A stretch of DNA of 64,000 nt from Terebella lapidaria (taxonomy: Eukaryota; Annelida; Polychaeta; Terebellida; Terebellidae): positions 3,038,001 through 3,102,000 of the forward strand of contig OX424561.1 in NCBI GenBank assembly GCA_949152475.1, in the 5' to 3' direction. A program made the position numbers and the translations under genes. This document shows, piece after piece, positions 1-12,017 of this stretch (positions are counted from its first letter, which is position 1; each line of letters starts with the position of its first letter). The notes below the pieces were generated by a model. That model was not told the origin of the DNA. It searched no databases and worked only from the letters and a program-made list of their open reading frames with translations.

Positions 1-1247
1 CGAAAACCCAGCTGGCGTCGTCTCCCCCGCTGGCCTTCACGATTCCGGCTTTGTCGGCGTCTGTAGGCCCGAATCTCGAGGAAGACTGTCTCCTGTGCCC
101 ATTGCGGGCTTTGCGCTTGTACCTTAAGCGGACAAAAGGTCTCCGGGCTGGCAAGCGACTGTTGTTCATTTCACATCAGTTGAAATTCCAACGGGACATA
201 CGTTCCGCTACCATCTCATCCTGGATTCAAAAATGTATCCGCACCTGTTACGATTTGGCCGAGCAGGACTCCGCCTGTTCGTTCAAGGTACGCGCCCATG
301 ATGTTCGGGCCATGGCGGCCTCTCTTGCATATATGGGACGGGTTCCACTTGATCAGGTCATGCAAGCATGTTCATGGCAATCCCATAACACCTTTACGTC
401 TTTCTACCTTAGAGACCTGACGTGGACGGGGAGTGAGGGCTACCATCTCGGGCCCGTGGTAGCTGCTCGGAGCGTCGTCACCCCTTGAGGATGACGTGGC
501 CCATCTTGTACATACGTTCCTCTTGTACATATGTTGAAGTTCCGTGTTGCGAGTTCCGGTTCCGATTACCGTTAAATTGGTCTCCTATGTCAGTACGGTC
601 GTACTCCTTAGTTCGGTATGCATTGTGACTCAGTTGCGTCAGCAAGGCATATCCTCATGTACATACGTTACGTCACTTATGACCGGAAGCCAGTCACTCG
701 ACACTCGGAGGTAAGTGGTTTTTTCTACTTACCCTATTGTTAAACCATAAATGTTTTGGTGACCCTGAGGACACCCTCCTTTGGTTCCTCCAATCATTCA
801 GGGGAAAAGCCCACCCTGTCCCTCACTGAGGCCCTAGGGTTGAGCTTTTGGTTATGTCAGAGTTCTTTTGGAGCACCCCGCCTCCAATCTTTATTCTGAT
901 TTTACCCGTAATGTGTTTTGGAGGTAAGATATAGGCATATAACTGGCTGTTTTATGTTAATAAAACTAGTGTTATATACTATACTTACCTCCAAAACACA
1001 TTCAGAGTGCCCACCCGGCCGGCCCCGCGTACTCCTTCTGGTTGGTTCCTAGAATCGACGAGAATGACGTCACCATCCGGTCACGTGGGTTAGTGGCTTG
1101 GACAATTCATTGTCTAGCCCATTTTCCAAATGGGGTTCTCTCTATGGAGAACTCCTATGTCAGTAAGGCTAATAAGCCATAACCCGTAATGTGTTTTGGA
1201 GGTAAGTATAGTATATAACACTAGTTTTATTAACATAAAACAGCCAA
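1..1247 (+). mobile_element. DIRS-like tyrosine-recombinase retroelement, right-hand end (fossil, partial)
   Basis: Positions 51-488 encode the C-terminal part of a tyrosine recombinase: an HDVR (HxxR-type) motif is followed by a W..H.TF..FYLRD segment, which would carry the catalytic tyrosine. Downstream the sequence has the repeat layout of DIRS-type elements: a block at about 907-931 recurs directly at 1184-1208 and in inverted orientation at 979-1003, the inverted match running on over about 55 bp (949-1003 against 1184-1240). The family call rests on the recombinase plus this inverted and direct terminal architecture; an Ngaro-like origin is possible. The rest of the element lies outside the window, so whether it is whole cannot be told. 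It sits just upstream of the two-pore channel exons and so probably lies in one of that gene's introns. Confidence 0.65.
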
Positions 1248-1385
1248 TTTTTCCGAACGTTCAGAAATTTTGACCCTCTCCCAGAGGAAAAAATTGTCAA
1301 AACAAGAAGCAATGATTGCAAAATATGATGTGTGCTACAATGATCGTGAGAATGTCTCTCACACTGGATCTCTGTTTGTTGCCAG

Positions 1386-2254
1386 TATATTCACAGCGTT
1401 TGTCCTGGAGGCATTTATCCTGGAGTACACACTATCAAAGGGTCATCTTGAAAGTATCGTGGAGACGCGGATCAAACAGATGGGGCTCGGTGTCGGACAG
1501 TGAGTCAAAACAATTTTCTTTTCAAATATTTAAGGCACAAGGTTATTCCGAGTTCTCGAATGAATTTCGACTCCAGCTTTTGGTAGCTGAGATTTGATAC
1601 CGGTAGTTGTACTTAATAGTTGGATTCGTTCATGCAATTCATACATTTTCCTCAAACATTGTGTCTGTTCTCATCAATTACAAACATTATCTCTGTACAG
1701 GAAGCGACAAGTGAACTTGCACAAGAAGTCGGACCGCCAGGATCTGGTGGAGAACATGGAGCAGGAGTCAAATGTGGATGGGGCCGGCGTCACGGGCGAG
1801 TCGCCACGGCAACCAGACAACAACAACCCGAATGACGACAATGACCTGAGGTTCTGTCTCAAGGAACACAGTACGTATGACCACATGGAAATGTGAAAAT
1901 ACTGTAGTACGACGGGTGTGGAAAAGTCATTCATGGAAGATCTTCAGGCAGAAATTGTCATTGATTTGTCTCTCAAGTGGCAACGAAAGGAAATTTTAGT
2001 TTTAGTGATCATCCACTATTCTTCAAGTGGTTGAAACAATTGAACTTAGATAAATATCTTGAATAATTGAACTTAAATAAATATCTTCCACAGTCAGAAG
2101 CAGTGATAACTAAATGAGTCTTGGTATGATGTTCGTAGGAAGCAAGCGACTGGAGACACTGCTCCAACTGATGTTTGAGGCCGAGTTGAGTGAGGAGAGT
2201 GTGGCAGCTGGGGACACACATCGCCAGTCCGCAGCCCTGGAAAACATCCTCTAG
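1386..2254 (+). CDS. Two-pore cation channel, C-terminal exons (TPC3-like), 5' part outside the window
   Basis: Three exons splice in a consistent phase: 1386-1499 (acceptor TTGCCAG, donor GTGAGT), 1701-1870 (acceptor TGTACAG, donor GTACGT) and 2139-2254 (acceptor TTCGTAG, stop TAG). The first encodes the end of the last pore helix (FTAFVLEAFILEYTL), a form typical of domain II S6 in TPCN channels. The cytosolic tail follows: basic, then acidic and Asn-rich, then a short helical segment (KRLETLLQLMFEAEL). TPC channels are endolysosomal or plasma-membrane Na+/Ca2+ channels with two six-helix domains; only the tail is visible. I assign TPC3 rather than TPC1 from memory of the S6 and tail, so the subtype is weaker than the family. 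The exon just upstream would lie beyond the DIRS-like insertion. Confidence 0.62.
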
Positions 2255-3016
2255 CGTCTTGGGGACAGCGATAGATCATTGACCGTGTGCAGCCCTGGAA
2301 AAATCTCGCAGAGAGCGATCTGGAACAATCTTGCCAGTCTGGTCTCCTTGTGCCTCCTACATTAAAGCAGCAATATTTATAGTGTTATGGGCCATATCGT
2401 TGTGGGACCTACTGCAGAACATATTGAATGATCAAGTTGCTATGAAAATTTCCAGTTCTTCACTGAGCACTTGTAAAATCCAGCTGTATAATGCAGACAA
2501 TTACATTTATGACATATTCTGTCATGTGTAATCTTTCAGCATTTCAGTCATTATTAAAGGTATTTTACCATTTGGTAATCAGCATGCTGAACTTTGTGAT
2601 ACATTTCCAGAGTGACATTTCCAGAGTGTATATTTTGTACAAGTAACCATGTTTTAGATCTGCCAATACATAACTTTCAAGCATTTAGCCGAGTCATACT
2701 CAATTGCTCTTTATTGTGTTATGATGTATACATTCAAATAGTCACTGTCAAATTATATCAGTGTGGATTCTTATTTTATCGTATAGAAAGTCAGACTGCA
2801 TATAGATTTGTTGTTTATGGTTTTTGTGTGAATATTTTGTTAGTGTATCAGGTGTGCAATATGGGTACCGGTAATACCTAAATAACAATGGGTATTAAAG
2901 TATACATTGCAGTTTTACGTTTCAATATTGCTTTTATTCATTTGCTTCAATAAATTCATATTATTCACATTTTCTACTTGGTGTAGTTCAGATAACACTT
3001 CATCATTTACTTTTTA
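2255..3016 (+). other. Probable 3' UTR of the channel gene and AT-rich flank
   Basis: No coding sequence follows the TAG. An ATTAAA near 2894 and an AATAAA at 2949-2954 are candidate polyadenylation signals; the second is followed by a T-rich stretch. A TIR element head begins at 3017. Confidence 0.4.
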
Positions 3017-6000
3017 GGTTACCGGACCTATGGTCCGATAACCTATTGCCATGGCGTTGCGTCCGTCGTCTGTCGTCCGTCGTCGTCCACATTTTTATCT
3101 TTTTTGTTTACGGGCGAATTCTTATGGTCCGATAACCTATTGGCATGGCGTTGCGTCCGTCGTCGTCCGTCGTCGTCGTCCACATTTTTATCTTTTTTGT
3201 TTACGGGCGAATTTTTCTGAAATTTTGCACAAAAATACTTAAAAATAATTCAAGAAGGAGGTATTTTTTAGTTTTTTGATTTTCACATTTTTTTCAAAAT
3301 GGCGGCCGTTTTCGACGAAAAATGCCTGATTTTGGACTTTGGCGGCCATTTTCTCAAAATCTGTTCAGTAACTTTTTTTCTTTTTGATACATAACACTCG
3401 TCATATGTACTTCTATGATGCCTATAAATTTCGTTGGGCTTGAATCGCTCGAAGTGGGCCATTTTGGTCCAAACTCGGCCGAAATGGGACTTTCCCATGT
3501 TAAATTCTCCTATGCTTTATAATGGGACACATTATGCCTGATATCTCACTTAATATTAAGATTAGAGACTAGGAATCAATTGTGGACATATAGGAAATGA
3601 TATATGCTGAATATTGTCGTGACCTTGAATTTGACCTCTGACCTTGAAACCAAGGTCAGAGCGGCCGTTTTCGTCGAAAAATGGCCAATTTTGGACTTTG
3701 ACGGTCGTTTTCTCAAAATCTGTTCAGTAACTTTTTTTCTTATTGATGCATGACACTCCTCCTATGTACCCCTGTGACATGTATAAATTTCGTTGCCCTT
3801 GAATCGCTCGAAGTGGGCCATTTTGGGCCCAAACTCAGCCCAAATGGGACTTTCCCATGTTAAATTCTCCTATGCTTTATAATGGGACACATTAAGCCTA
3901 ATATCTCACTTAATATTGACATTAGAGACTAGGAATGAATTGTGGACATATAGGAAGAGATATATACTGAATATTCTCGTGACCTTGAATTTGACTTTTG
4001 ACCTCATTTTCAAGGTCACAGGACAAAATGGCTAATATCTCGCTTATTATCGACTTTACAGCTTAGGAATCAGTTGTGAACATATAGGAAATGATATATG
4101 CTGAATATTCTTGTGACCTTGAATTTGACCTTTGACCTCATTTTCAAGGTCACATGACAAAATGGCTAATATCTCGCTTATTATCGACTTTACAGTTTAG
4201 GAATCAATTGTGAACATATAGGAAATGATATATGCTGAATATTTTTGTGACCTTGAATTTGACCTTTGACCTCATTTCCAAGGTCGCAGGACAAAATTGC
4301 TAATATCTCGCTTATTATCGACTTTACAGCTTAGGAATCAATTGTGAACATATAGGAAATGATATATGCTGAATATTCTTGTGGCCTTGAATTTGAGCTT
4401 TGACCTCATTTTCAAGGTCACAGGACAAAATGGCCAATATCTTGCTTATTAGTGACTTTACAGCTTAGGAATCGATTGTGAACATATAGGAAATGATATA
4501 TGCTGAAAATTCTCGAGACCTTGAATTTGACCTTTGACCTCATTTTCAAGGTCACAGGACAAAATGGCTAATATCTCGCTTATTATCGACTTTACAGCTT
4601 AGGAATCAATTGTGAACATATAGAAATGATATATGCTGAATATTCTCGTGACCTTGAATTTGACCTTTGACCTCATTTTCAAGGTCACATGACAAAATGG
4701 CTAATATCTCGCTTATTATCGACTTTACAGTTTAGGAATCAATTGTGAACATATAGGAAATGATATATGCTGAATATTTTCATGACCTTGAATTTGACCC
4801 TGACCTCATTTCCAAGGTCACAGGACAAAATTGCTAATATCTCGCTTATTATCGACTTTACAGCTTAGGAATCAATTGTGAACATATAGGAAATGATATA
4901 TGCTGAATATTCTCATGACCTTGAATTTGACCTTTGACCTCATTTTCAAGGTCACAGGACAAATTGGCCAATATCTTGCTTATTAGCGACTTTACAGCTT
5001 AGGAATCAATTGTGAACATATAGGAAATGATAGATGCTGAAAATTCTCGTGACCTTGAATTTGACCTTTGACCTCATTTTCAAGGTCACCGGACAAAATG
5101 GCCAATATCTTGCTTATCAGCGACTTATTAGCTTAGAAATCAATTGTGAACATATAGGAAATGATATATGCTGAAAATTCTCATGACCTGGAATTTGACC
5201 TTTGACCTCATTTTGAAGGTCACATGACAAAATGGCTAAGATCTCACTTATTATCGACTTTACAGCTTAGGAATCAATTGTGAACATATAGGAAATGATA
5301 TATGCAGAATATTCTCATGACCTTAAATTTGACCTTTGACCTCATTTCCAAGGTCCCAGGACAAAATTGCTGATATCTCGCTTATTATCGACTTTACAGC
5401 TTAGGAATCAATTGTGAACATATGGGAAATGATATATGCTGAATATTCTCGTGACCTCCTTTGACCTCATTTTCAAGGTCACAGGACAAAATGGCCAATA
5501 TCTTGCTTATTAGCGACTTTACAGCTCAGGAATCAATTGTGAACATATAGGAAATGATATATGCTGAAAATGCTCATGACCTTGAATTTGACCTTTGACC
5601 TATTTCCAAGGTCACAGGACAAAATGGCCAATATCTTGCTTATTAGCAACTTTACAGCTTAGGAATCAATTGTGAACATATAGGAAATGATATATGCTGA
5701 AAATGCTCGTGACCTTGAATTTGACCTTTGACCTATTTTCAAGGTCACAGGACAAAATGGCCAATATCTTGCTTATTAGCGACTTTACAGCTTAGGAATT
5801 AATTGTGAACATATAGGAAATGATATATGCTGAAAATTCTCATGACCTTGAATTTGACCTTTGACCTCATTTTCAAGGTCAACAGGACAAAATGGCTAAT
5901 ATCTTGCTTATTATCGACTTTACAGCTTAGGAATCAATTGTGAACATATAGGAAATGATCTATTCTGAATATTTTAATGATATTGAATTTGACCTTTGAC

Positions 6001-6252
6001 CTAAATTTCAAGGTCAGTCATTTTATTTTCAAAGTCAGATTACAAAATGGCTTATATCTCGCTTATTATCAAATTTACAGCTTAGGGGTCCATAGTGAAC
6101 ATATAGGAAATGATGTGTGCTGAATAGTTTGGTGATCTAGAATTTAACCTTTGATCCCATTTTCACGGTTAGAGATATGGCGATTTCAGTGGTCACCTTG
6201 AATTTGACTTTCAACTTTCTCGGCTTAACTCTGTATATTTCTCCGGTAACCT
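3017..6252 (+). mobile_element. Nonautonomous TIR element with internal 134 bp tandem array (copy A)
   Basis: It starts with GGTTACCGGACC, then TAT, then GGTCCGATAACC, a hairpin with a 12 bp stem and one mismatch. A (CGTC)-rich stretch and a section containing AAAATGGCGGCC follow. From about 3600 to 6160 comes a tandem array with a 134 bp period (phase points 4115, 4249, 4383, 4517). It ends near 6242-6251 with TCCGGTAACC, the inverted form of the start. TA precedes the head, as at other copies. No transposase is present. TA flanks and short TIRs fit a Tc1/mariner-type nonautonomous element, though the superfamily is not proved. Array units differ by a few per cent and small indels. Confidence 0.7.
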
Positions 6253-6276
6253 TACTAGCCCATTGGGCTAATTTTT

Positions 6277-6945
6277 TGAGTTACCGGACTGTGGCATTGC
6301 GTCTGTGCGTCGTCCATCGTCTGTCCACATTTTTGTCTGCAAAATTTACAGACAATTTTTTCTGAAATTTTGCACAAGAATGCCTAAAAATATATGAAGA
6401 GAATGTTATTTTTTACTTTTTAGGTTACCGGACCTATGGTCCGATAACCTATTGGCATGGTGTTGCATTCGGCGTCGGCGTCGTCCGTCCACATTTTTAT
6501 CTTTTTTGAAAGGGGGTATTTTTTCGTTTTTAGGTTACCGGACCTTTGGTCCGATAACCTATTGCCGTGGCGTTGCGTCCGTCGTCGTCGTCGTCCGTCG
6601 TCGTCCGTCTACATTTTTATCTTTAAAGTTTACGATCGAATCTTTCTGAAATTTTGCACAAAAATGCCTAAAAATATTTCGAGAGGGAGGTATTTTTTAG
6701 TTTTTTGATTGCCGCAATTATTTCAAAATGGCGGCCGTTTTCGTCGAGAAATGGCCAATTTTGGACTTTGGCTGTCGTTTTCTCAAAATCTGTTCAGTAA
6801 CTTTTTTTCTTATTCATGCATAACACTCCTCATATGTACCTCTGTGACATGTATAAATTTCGTTGCCCTTGAATCGCTCGAAGTGGGCCATTTTGGGCCC
6901 AAACTCGGCCCAAATGGGACTTTCCCATGTTAAATTCTCATGAGA
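6277..6945 (+). mobile_element. Stacked truncated heads of the same TIR family
   Basis: Three further heads follow copy A without a complete body: near 6281 (degenerate), 6423 and 6533. Each has the GGTTACCGGACC-type start and a CGTC-rich stretch. The last runs through the AAAATGGCGGCC section to about 6945, where it switches abruptly into inverted array sequence. The pattern suggests repeated insertion into, or recombination between, sister copies. Confidence 0.6.
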
Positions 6946-9080
6946 ATATTCAGTACATATCATTTCCTATATGTTCACAATTGATTCCTGAGCTGTAAAG
7001 TCCATAATCAGCAAGTTATTAGTCATTTTGTGCTCTGACCTTGAAAATGAGGTCAAAGTTCAAGTTCAAGGTCACGAGAATATCCAGCATATATCACTTC
7101 CTATATGTCCACAATTGATTTCTAAGCTGTAAAGTCGAGAATAAGCGAGATATTAGCCATTTTGTGCTTCAACCTTGAAAATGAGGTCAACGGTCCAATT
7201 CAAGGTCATCAAAATAAATCGGACTATATCATTCCCTATATGTGCACAATTTATTCCTAAGCTGTATAGTCAATCAAAAGTGAGATATTAACCATTTCGT
7301 GCTCTGACCTTGAAAATCAGATCAAAGGTCAAATTCAAGGTCATGACAATAATCAGCATATATCATTTTCTATGTGTCCACAATTGATTCCTAGTCTCTA
7401 ATCTCAATATTAAGTGAGATATTAGACATAATGTGTTCAATTTAAAAGCATAGGAGTATTTAACATGGGAAAGTCCCATTTGGGACCCGTCAAGAAAATG
7501 AAAATGGCCACTACACGCAGACCGGCGATTCAGGGGCAACGAAACTTATGCATGTCACAGAGATATATATTAGGGTAATCTTTTGAAACAAAACGGCCGC
7601 CAAAGTCAGAAATTGGCTGTTTCTCGTTGAAAATGGCCGTTTTGAAAAAAATGCGAAAAATAAAAATATTAACCCAAAGGCTAAGAAAGGTTACCGGACA
7701 ATATACATTTTAGATATTAGCCTTTTGTCCAGTGACCTTGAAAATAATTTTTCAACAAATATATCACTTCTAGTATGTCCACAATAAATTCCTAAGCTGC
7801 AAAGTCGATAATAAGTGAGATATTAGCCATTCTGTGATCGGTGATGTGACCTAGAAAATGAGGTCAAAGTTCAAGTTCATGAAAAGATTCAGTATATATC
7901 ATTCCTCTATATTCGCAATTGATTCCTAAGCTGTAAAGATGATAATAAGCGACATATTAGCCATTTTGTTCTCTGACCTTGAAAATTGGATCAAAGGTCA
8001 AATTCTAGATCACCAAAATATTCAGCATACATCATTTCCTATATGTTCACTATGGACCCCTAAGCTGTGAATTTGATAATAAGAGAGATAAAAACCATTC
8101 TGTATTCTGACCTTGAAAATAAAATGACTGGCCTTGAAATTTAGGTCAAAGGTCAAATTCAAGGTCATGAGAATATTCAGAATATATCATTTCCTATATG
8201 TTCACAATTGATTCCTAAGCTGTGAAGTTGATAATAAGCAAAATATTAGCCATTTTGTCCTGTTGACCTTGAAAATGAGGTCAAAAGTCAAATTCAAGGT
8301 CACTAGAATATTCAGCACATATCATTTCCTTTATGCTCACAATTGATTCATAAGGCGTAAAGTCACTAATAAGCAAGATATTGGCCATTTAGTCCTGTGA
8401 CCTTGAAAATGAGGTCAAAGGTCAAATTCAAGGTCACAAAAATATTCAGCATATATCATTTCCTATATGTTTACAATTGATTCCTAAGCTGTAAAGTCGA
8501 TAATAAGCGAGATATTAGCAATTTTGTCCTGTGACCTTGGAAATGAGGTCAAGGTCAAATACGAGGTCAAGAGAAAATTCAGTATATATCATTTCCTATA
8601 TGTTCACAATGTATTCCTAAGCTGTAAAGTCGATAATAAGCGAGATATTAGCCATTTTGTCATGTGACCTTGAAAATGAGGTCAAAGGTCAAATTCAAGG
8701 TCATGAGAATATTCAGCATATATCATTTCCTATATGTTCACAATTGAATCCTAAGCTGTAAAGTCGATAATAAGCGAGATATTAGCCATTTTTTTCCTGT
8801 GACCTTGAAAATGAGGTCAAAGGTCAAATTCAAGGTCATGAGAATATTCAGCATATATCATTTCCTATATGTTCACAATTGAATCCTAAGCTGTAAAGTC
8901 GATAATAAGCGAGATATTAGCCATTTTGTCCTGTGACCTTGAAAATGAGATCAAAGGTCAAATTCAAGGTCACGACAATATTCAGCATATATCATTTCCT
9001 ATATGTCCACAATTGATTCCTAGTCTCTAATCTCAATATTAAGTGAGATATTAGGCTTAATGTGTCCCATTATAAAGACC
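6946..9080 (-). repeat. 134 bp-period tandem array, inverted orientation
   Basis: The same unit as in copy A, read on the minus strand, about 16 units. An inverted head piece (GGGAAAGTCCCATTTGGG, near 7468) and an inverted element end (GGTTACCGGACAAT near 7693) are embedded in it, so it is built from at least two inverted copies. Together with 3017-6945 it makes a very large inverted arrangement. Confidence 0.75.
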
Positions 9081-9084
9081 TTAT

Positions 9085-9906
9085 TTTCAAGGTCAGAGCA
9101 CAAAATGGCTAATATCTCACTTATTATCGACTTTACAGCTTAGGAATCAATTGTGCTCATATATAGGAAATGATATAGTCCGAATATTCTAATGACCTTG
9201 AATTTGACTTTTGACCTCATTTTCAAGGTCAAAGAACAAAATGGCTAATATCACGCTTATTATCCACTCTACAGCTTGGGACTAAATTGTGGACGTATAG
9301 GAAATGATGTATGCCGAATATTTTGATGACCTTGAATTTGACCTCATTTTCAAGGTCAGGCACAAAATTGCTAATATCTCACCTATTATCGACTTTACAG
9401 TTTAGGAATCACTTGTGGACATATAGGAAATGACATATGCCGAATATTCTTCCGACCATGAATTTGACTTTCCACCTCATTTTCAAGGTCAGAGCACAAA
9501 ATGGCTAATATTTCGCTTATTATCGACTTTACAACTTGAGAATCAATTGTTGACATATAGGAAATGATATATGCTGAATATTGTCATGACCTTGAAATTG
9601 ACTTTTTACCTCATTTTCAAGGTCACATGACAAACTGGCTGATATCTCGCTTATTATCGACTTTACAGCTTAGGAATCAATTGTGAACATATAGGGAATG
9701 ATATATGCTGAATATTGTCGTGACTTTGAATTTGACCTTTGACCTCATTTTCAAGGTCTCACAGGACAAAATCACTAATATCTTGTTTATTATTAACTTT
9801 GCAACTTAGGATTCAATTTTGGACATACAGCAAATGATATATGCCGAATATTCTGATGACCTTTCATTTGACTTTTGATTTCATACTCAAAGTCACAGGA
9901 CATAAA
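9085..9906 (+). repeat. 134 bp-period tandem array, forward orientation again
   Basis: About six more diverged units in the original orientation. The array is broken by an insertion near 9907 and resumes at about 11293. Confidence 0.7.
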
Positions 9907-9907
9907 T

Positions 9908-10075
9908 ATATAAAACCATGTGAGTGTGTTTTCCGCAAAAAGATATCGGTCGAGTTTGGTCTGACGGATGAATTCAGGATGCACGAGTCCGAAAGACGAG
10001 TGTATTCTGTGTTCATCCGCTAGACCAAACGAGACCGATATCTTTTTGCGGAAAACACACGAGCGTGGTTTTTAT
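9908..10075. repeat. Long foldback hairpin (MITE-like)
   Basis: Arms at about 9912-9971 and 10012-10073 are near-perfect inverted copies (TTTTCCGCAAAAAGATATCG against CGATATCTTTTTGCGGAAAA), with a loop of about 40 bases. It lies at the left edge of the sequence that interrupts the array. No ORF of note. It may be a small foldback transposon. Confidence 0.65.
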
Positions 10076-11292
10076 TTTATCACACACTACTATTCAGATA
10101 TGTTCTTAAATATCGTCGTTATCAATTCAATTCAATTCATTTTATTCAACACAACATCCAACATTACAAGTAAACGAACTTGTAATGAACTTGTAATCAA
10201 CGAACATTGTGAACGATCATTGATAAATAAATTAATTAATTTAATTATATCATTTTTGATTATATTCATGAATATGTGATGTCCGAAAAATCTCAAGTCT
10301 GGGCTTGGTAAGTAACTAGGTTACTGGAATCGTTTTCATACGACATCACATTGTTCTTTTACGCAATAACGGTCTTTACGTAATCCGCGTGAGAAAGTAG
10401 TTTCGGCCCGGTGTGGGTCAGCGAGTGATACAGATTAATTTGAAGTAGGTTGATACAGAAAAGGTTATCACACCTTTCGGAGTCCTCTAGCATTGCAGTT
10501 TTTAGTGTGTGATAATACACCAACCCATATAAAAAACAGCATTTCAGTCAGTGCCTACAAATCTAAGATAAAACAACACTTCATTTCGAAATATTTGATG
10601 AATAACTAACTATCTAATCTAGTAATACTCCCTTGATACTGTAAAATTTCATGGCTGCATTGTATTTCATAAGTTCACGTTACTACGGTCGCTTTATTAG
10701 TTTGTCTTTTTTGTGTCTTGTGTCACTTTTTCATATTATTATTATTATTATTTTTTTTTTGCTCTACCAATCCTGTATCGTTTGCCAATAGTGTAAGGAT
10801 GTGTGTGGGTGTGGGTGTGTGTGTCATGGGGGGGGGGGGGGTATGAAAAAGGACTTTTTTCATTCATTTCTCATTCTATGTAATACCACAAGTTTGGCAT
10901 TTCACAGTAGTAAATGTGTACATTTTAGGTTCAATCTGTTAATTCTAGCACAACTGTATCATCATCTCCTGTGTATATGGGTGTATGTGAATAATGTGAA
11001 TAGTATGTATTTCTACGTGAAATTAATGTATATATATATCTACTTGTTTGTGATGTTGTTATATGTAGTATGCAACTCATACGTGAGTCCAACTTGTAAA
11101 TATTTTGTTCCTATCCGTTCCATATTTTGTGTTACTATTATTTCAATGTAATGGGCTTCACCGCTTGAGCAATCAAGTTACAGGCATCGGCCTCTGGTGG
11201 AGTCCACAAATTGTGCATTTCTTATATCATCTATTGAATATGTTCATCTTGTGTGCAATTTGGAAATAAATTACTTACTTACTTACTTACTA
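10076..11292 (+). mobile_element. Unclassified insertion in the array, ending in (TTAC)n
   Basis: This AT-rich stretch without a convincing ORF separates two halves of the 134 bp array. It ends in AATAAATTACTTACTTACTT, a tetranucleotide tail like those left at the 3' ends of some LINEs and SINEs. Poly-G and GT-rich runs lie at 10800-10845. The family is not recognised. Confidence 0.35.
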
Positions 11293-11333
11293 ATATCTCT
11301 CTTATTATTGAATTTACAGCTTAGTAATCAATT

Positions 11334-11875
11334 GTTCAAGTTATTCAAGTTGTCAAGTTAATTATATATTGTTAAGTATGTATTTATTACATGACATATG
11401 TATGTGTGTGTGTGTGGGGGGGGGGGGGGCGGGTAGTTTGGTGTGGAGGTATGTGTGTGGGTGTCTGTGGATATGGGAGGGAAGATGTGAATGGGTGGGT
11501 GGGTGCAGGTGTAGGTGAATATATGTGTGTGTAGGTGGGTGTGGGTGTATGGGTGAACCTGCGCATTGGGTGTATGGAAGAAAGGGTAGTCAATTATATG
11601 TTGAATTGGTGAGTTAGGTGTTGTTGCTGTGTTTTTTTGTGTTTTTTTTGTTGTTGTTTTTTTTTTTTTTTTTTTTTTCTCAATTAAATCTGTGTTGTAT
11701 TTGAATTGTGGTGGTGGTGTTGGGGCTTTGGGATGGGAAACTTTATGTCTTAGTGGGAAAGGTCAGGGAATACCATGTACATAAGTTTTGAAAACTTCAG
11801 GTATTCACCTTTCAACATGTATACTTATATATTGTTTTAATTGTTATTGTTGAATAAACTGATTGATTGATTGAT
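11334..11875 (+). mobile_element. Second unclassified insertion, ending in (TGAT)n
   Basis: It interrupts one array unit. The array reads up to ATCAATTGT before it and resumes at TTAATTGTGAG after it, so AATTGT looks like a short target-site duplication. The tail is AATAAACTGATTGATTGATT. Inside are a G-run and GT-rich stretch (about 11400-11570) and a long poly-T. It is probably a short retroposon; the family is unknown. Confidence 0.4.
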
Positions 11876-12017
11876 TAATTGTGAGCTTATAGGATATCAT
11901 ATATGCAGAATACTCTCGTGACTTTGAATTTGACCAGTGACCTTATTTTCAAGGCCACGGGACAAAAAACTATTATATATTGTCCAGTAACCTATCTTAG
12001 CCCTTGGGCTAATTTTA

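Noticed and set aside
3600-9906. CRISPR-like array
   Set aside because: Units are contiguous 134 bp satellite copies without unique spacers, in an animal genome.
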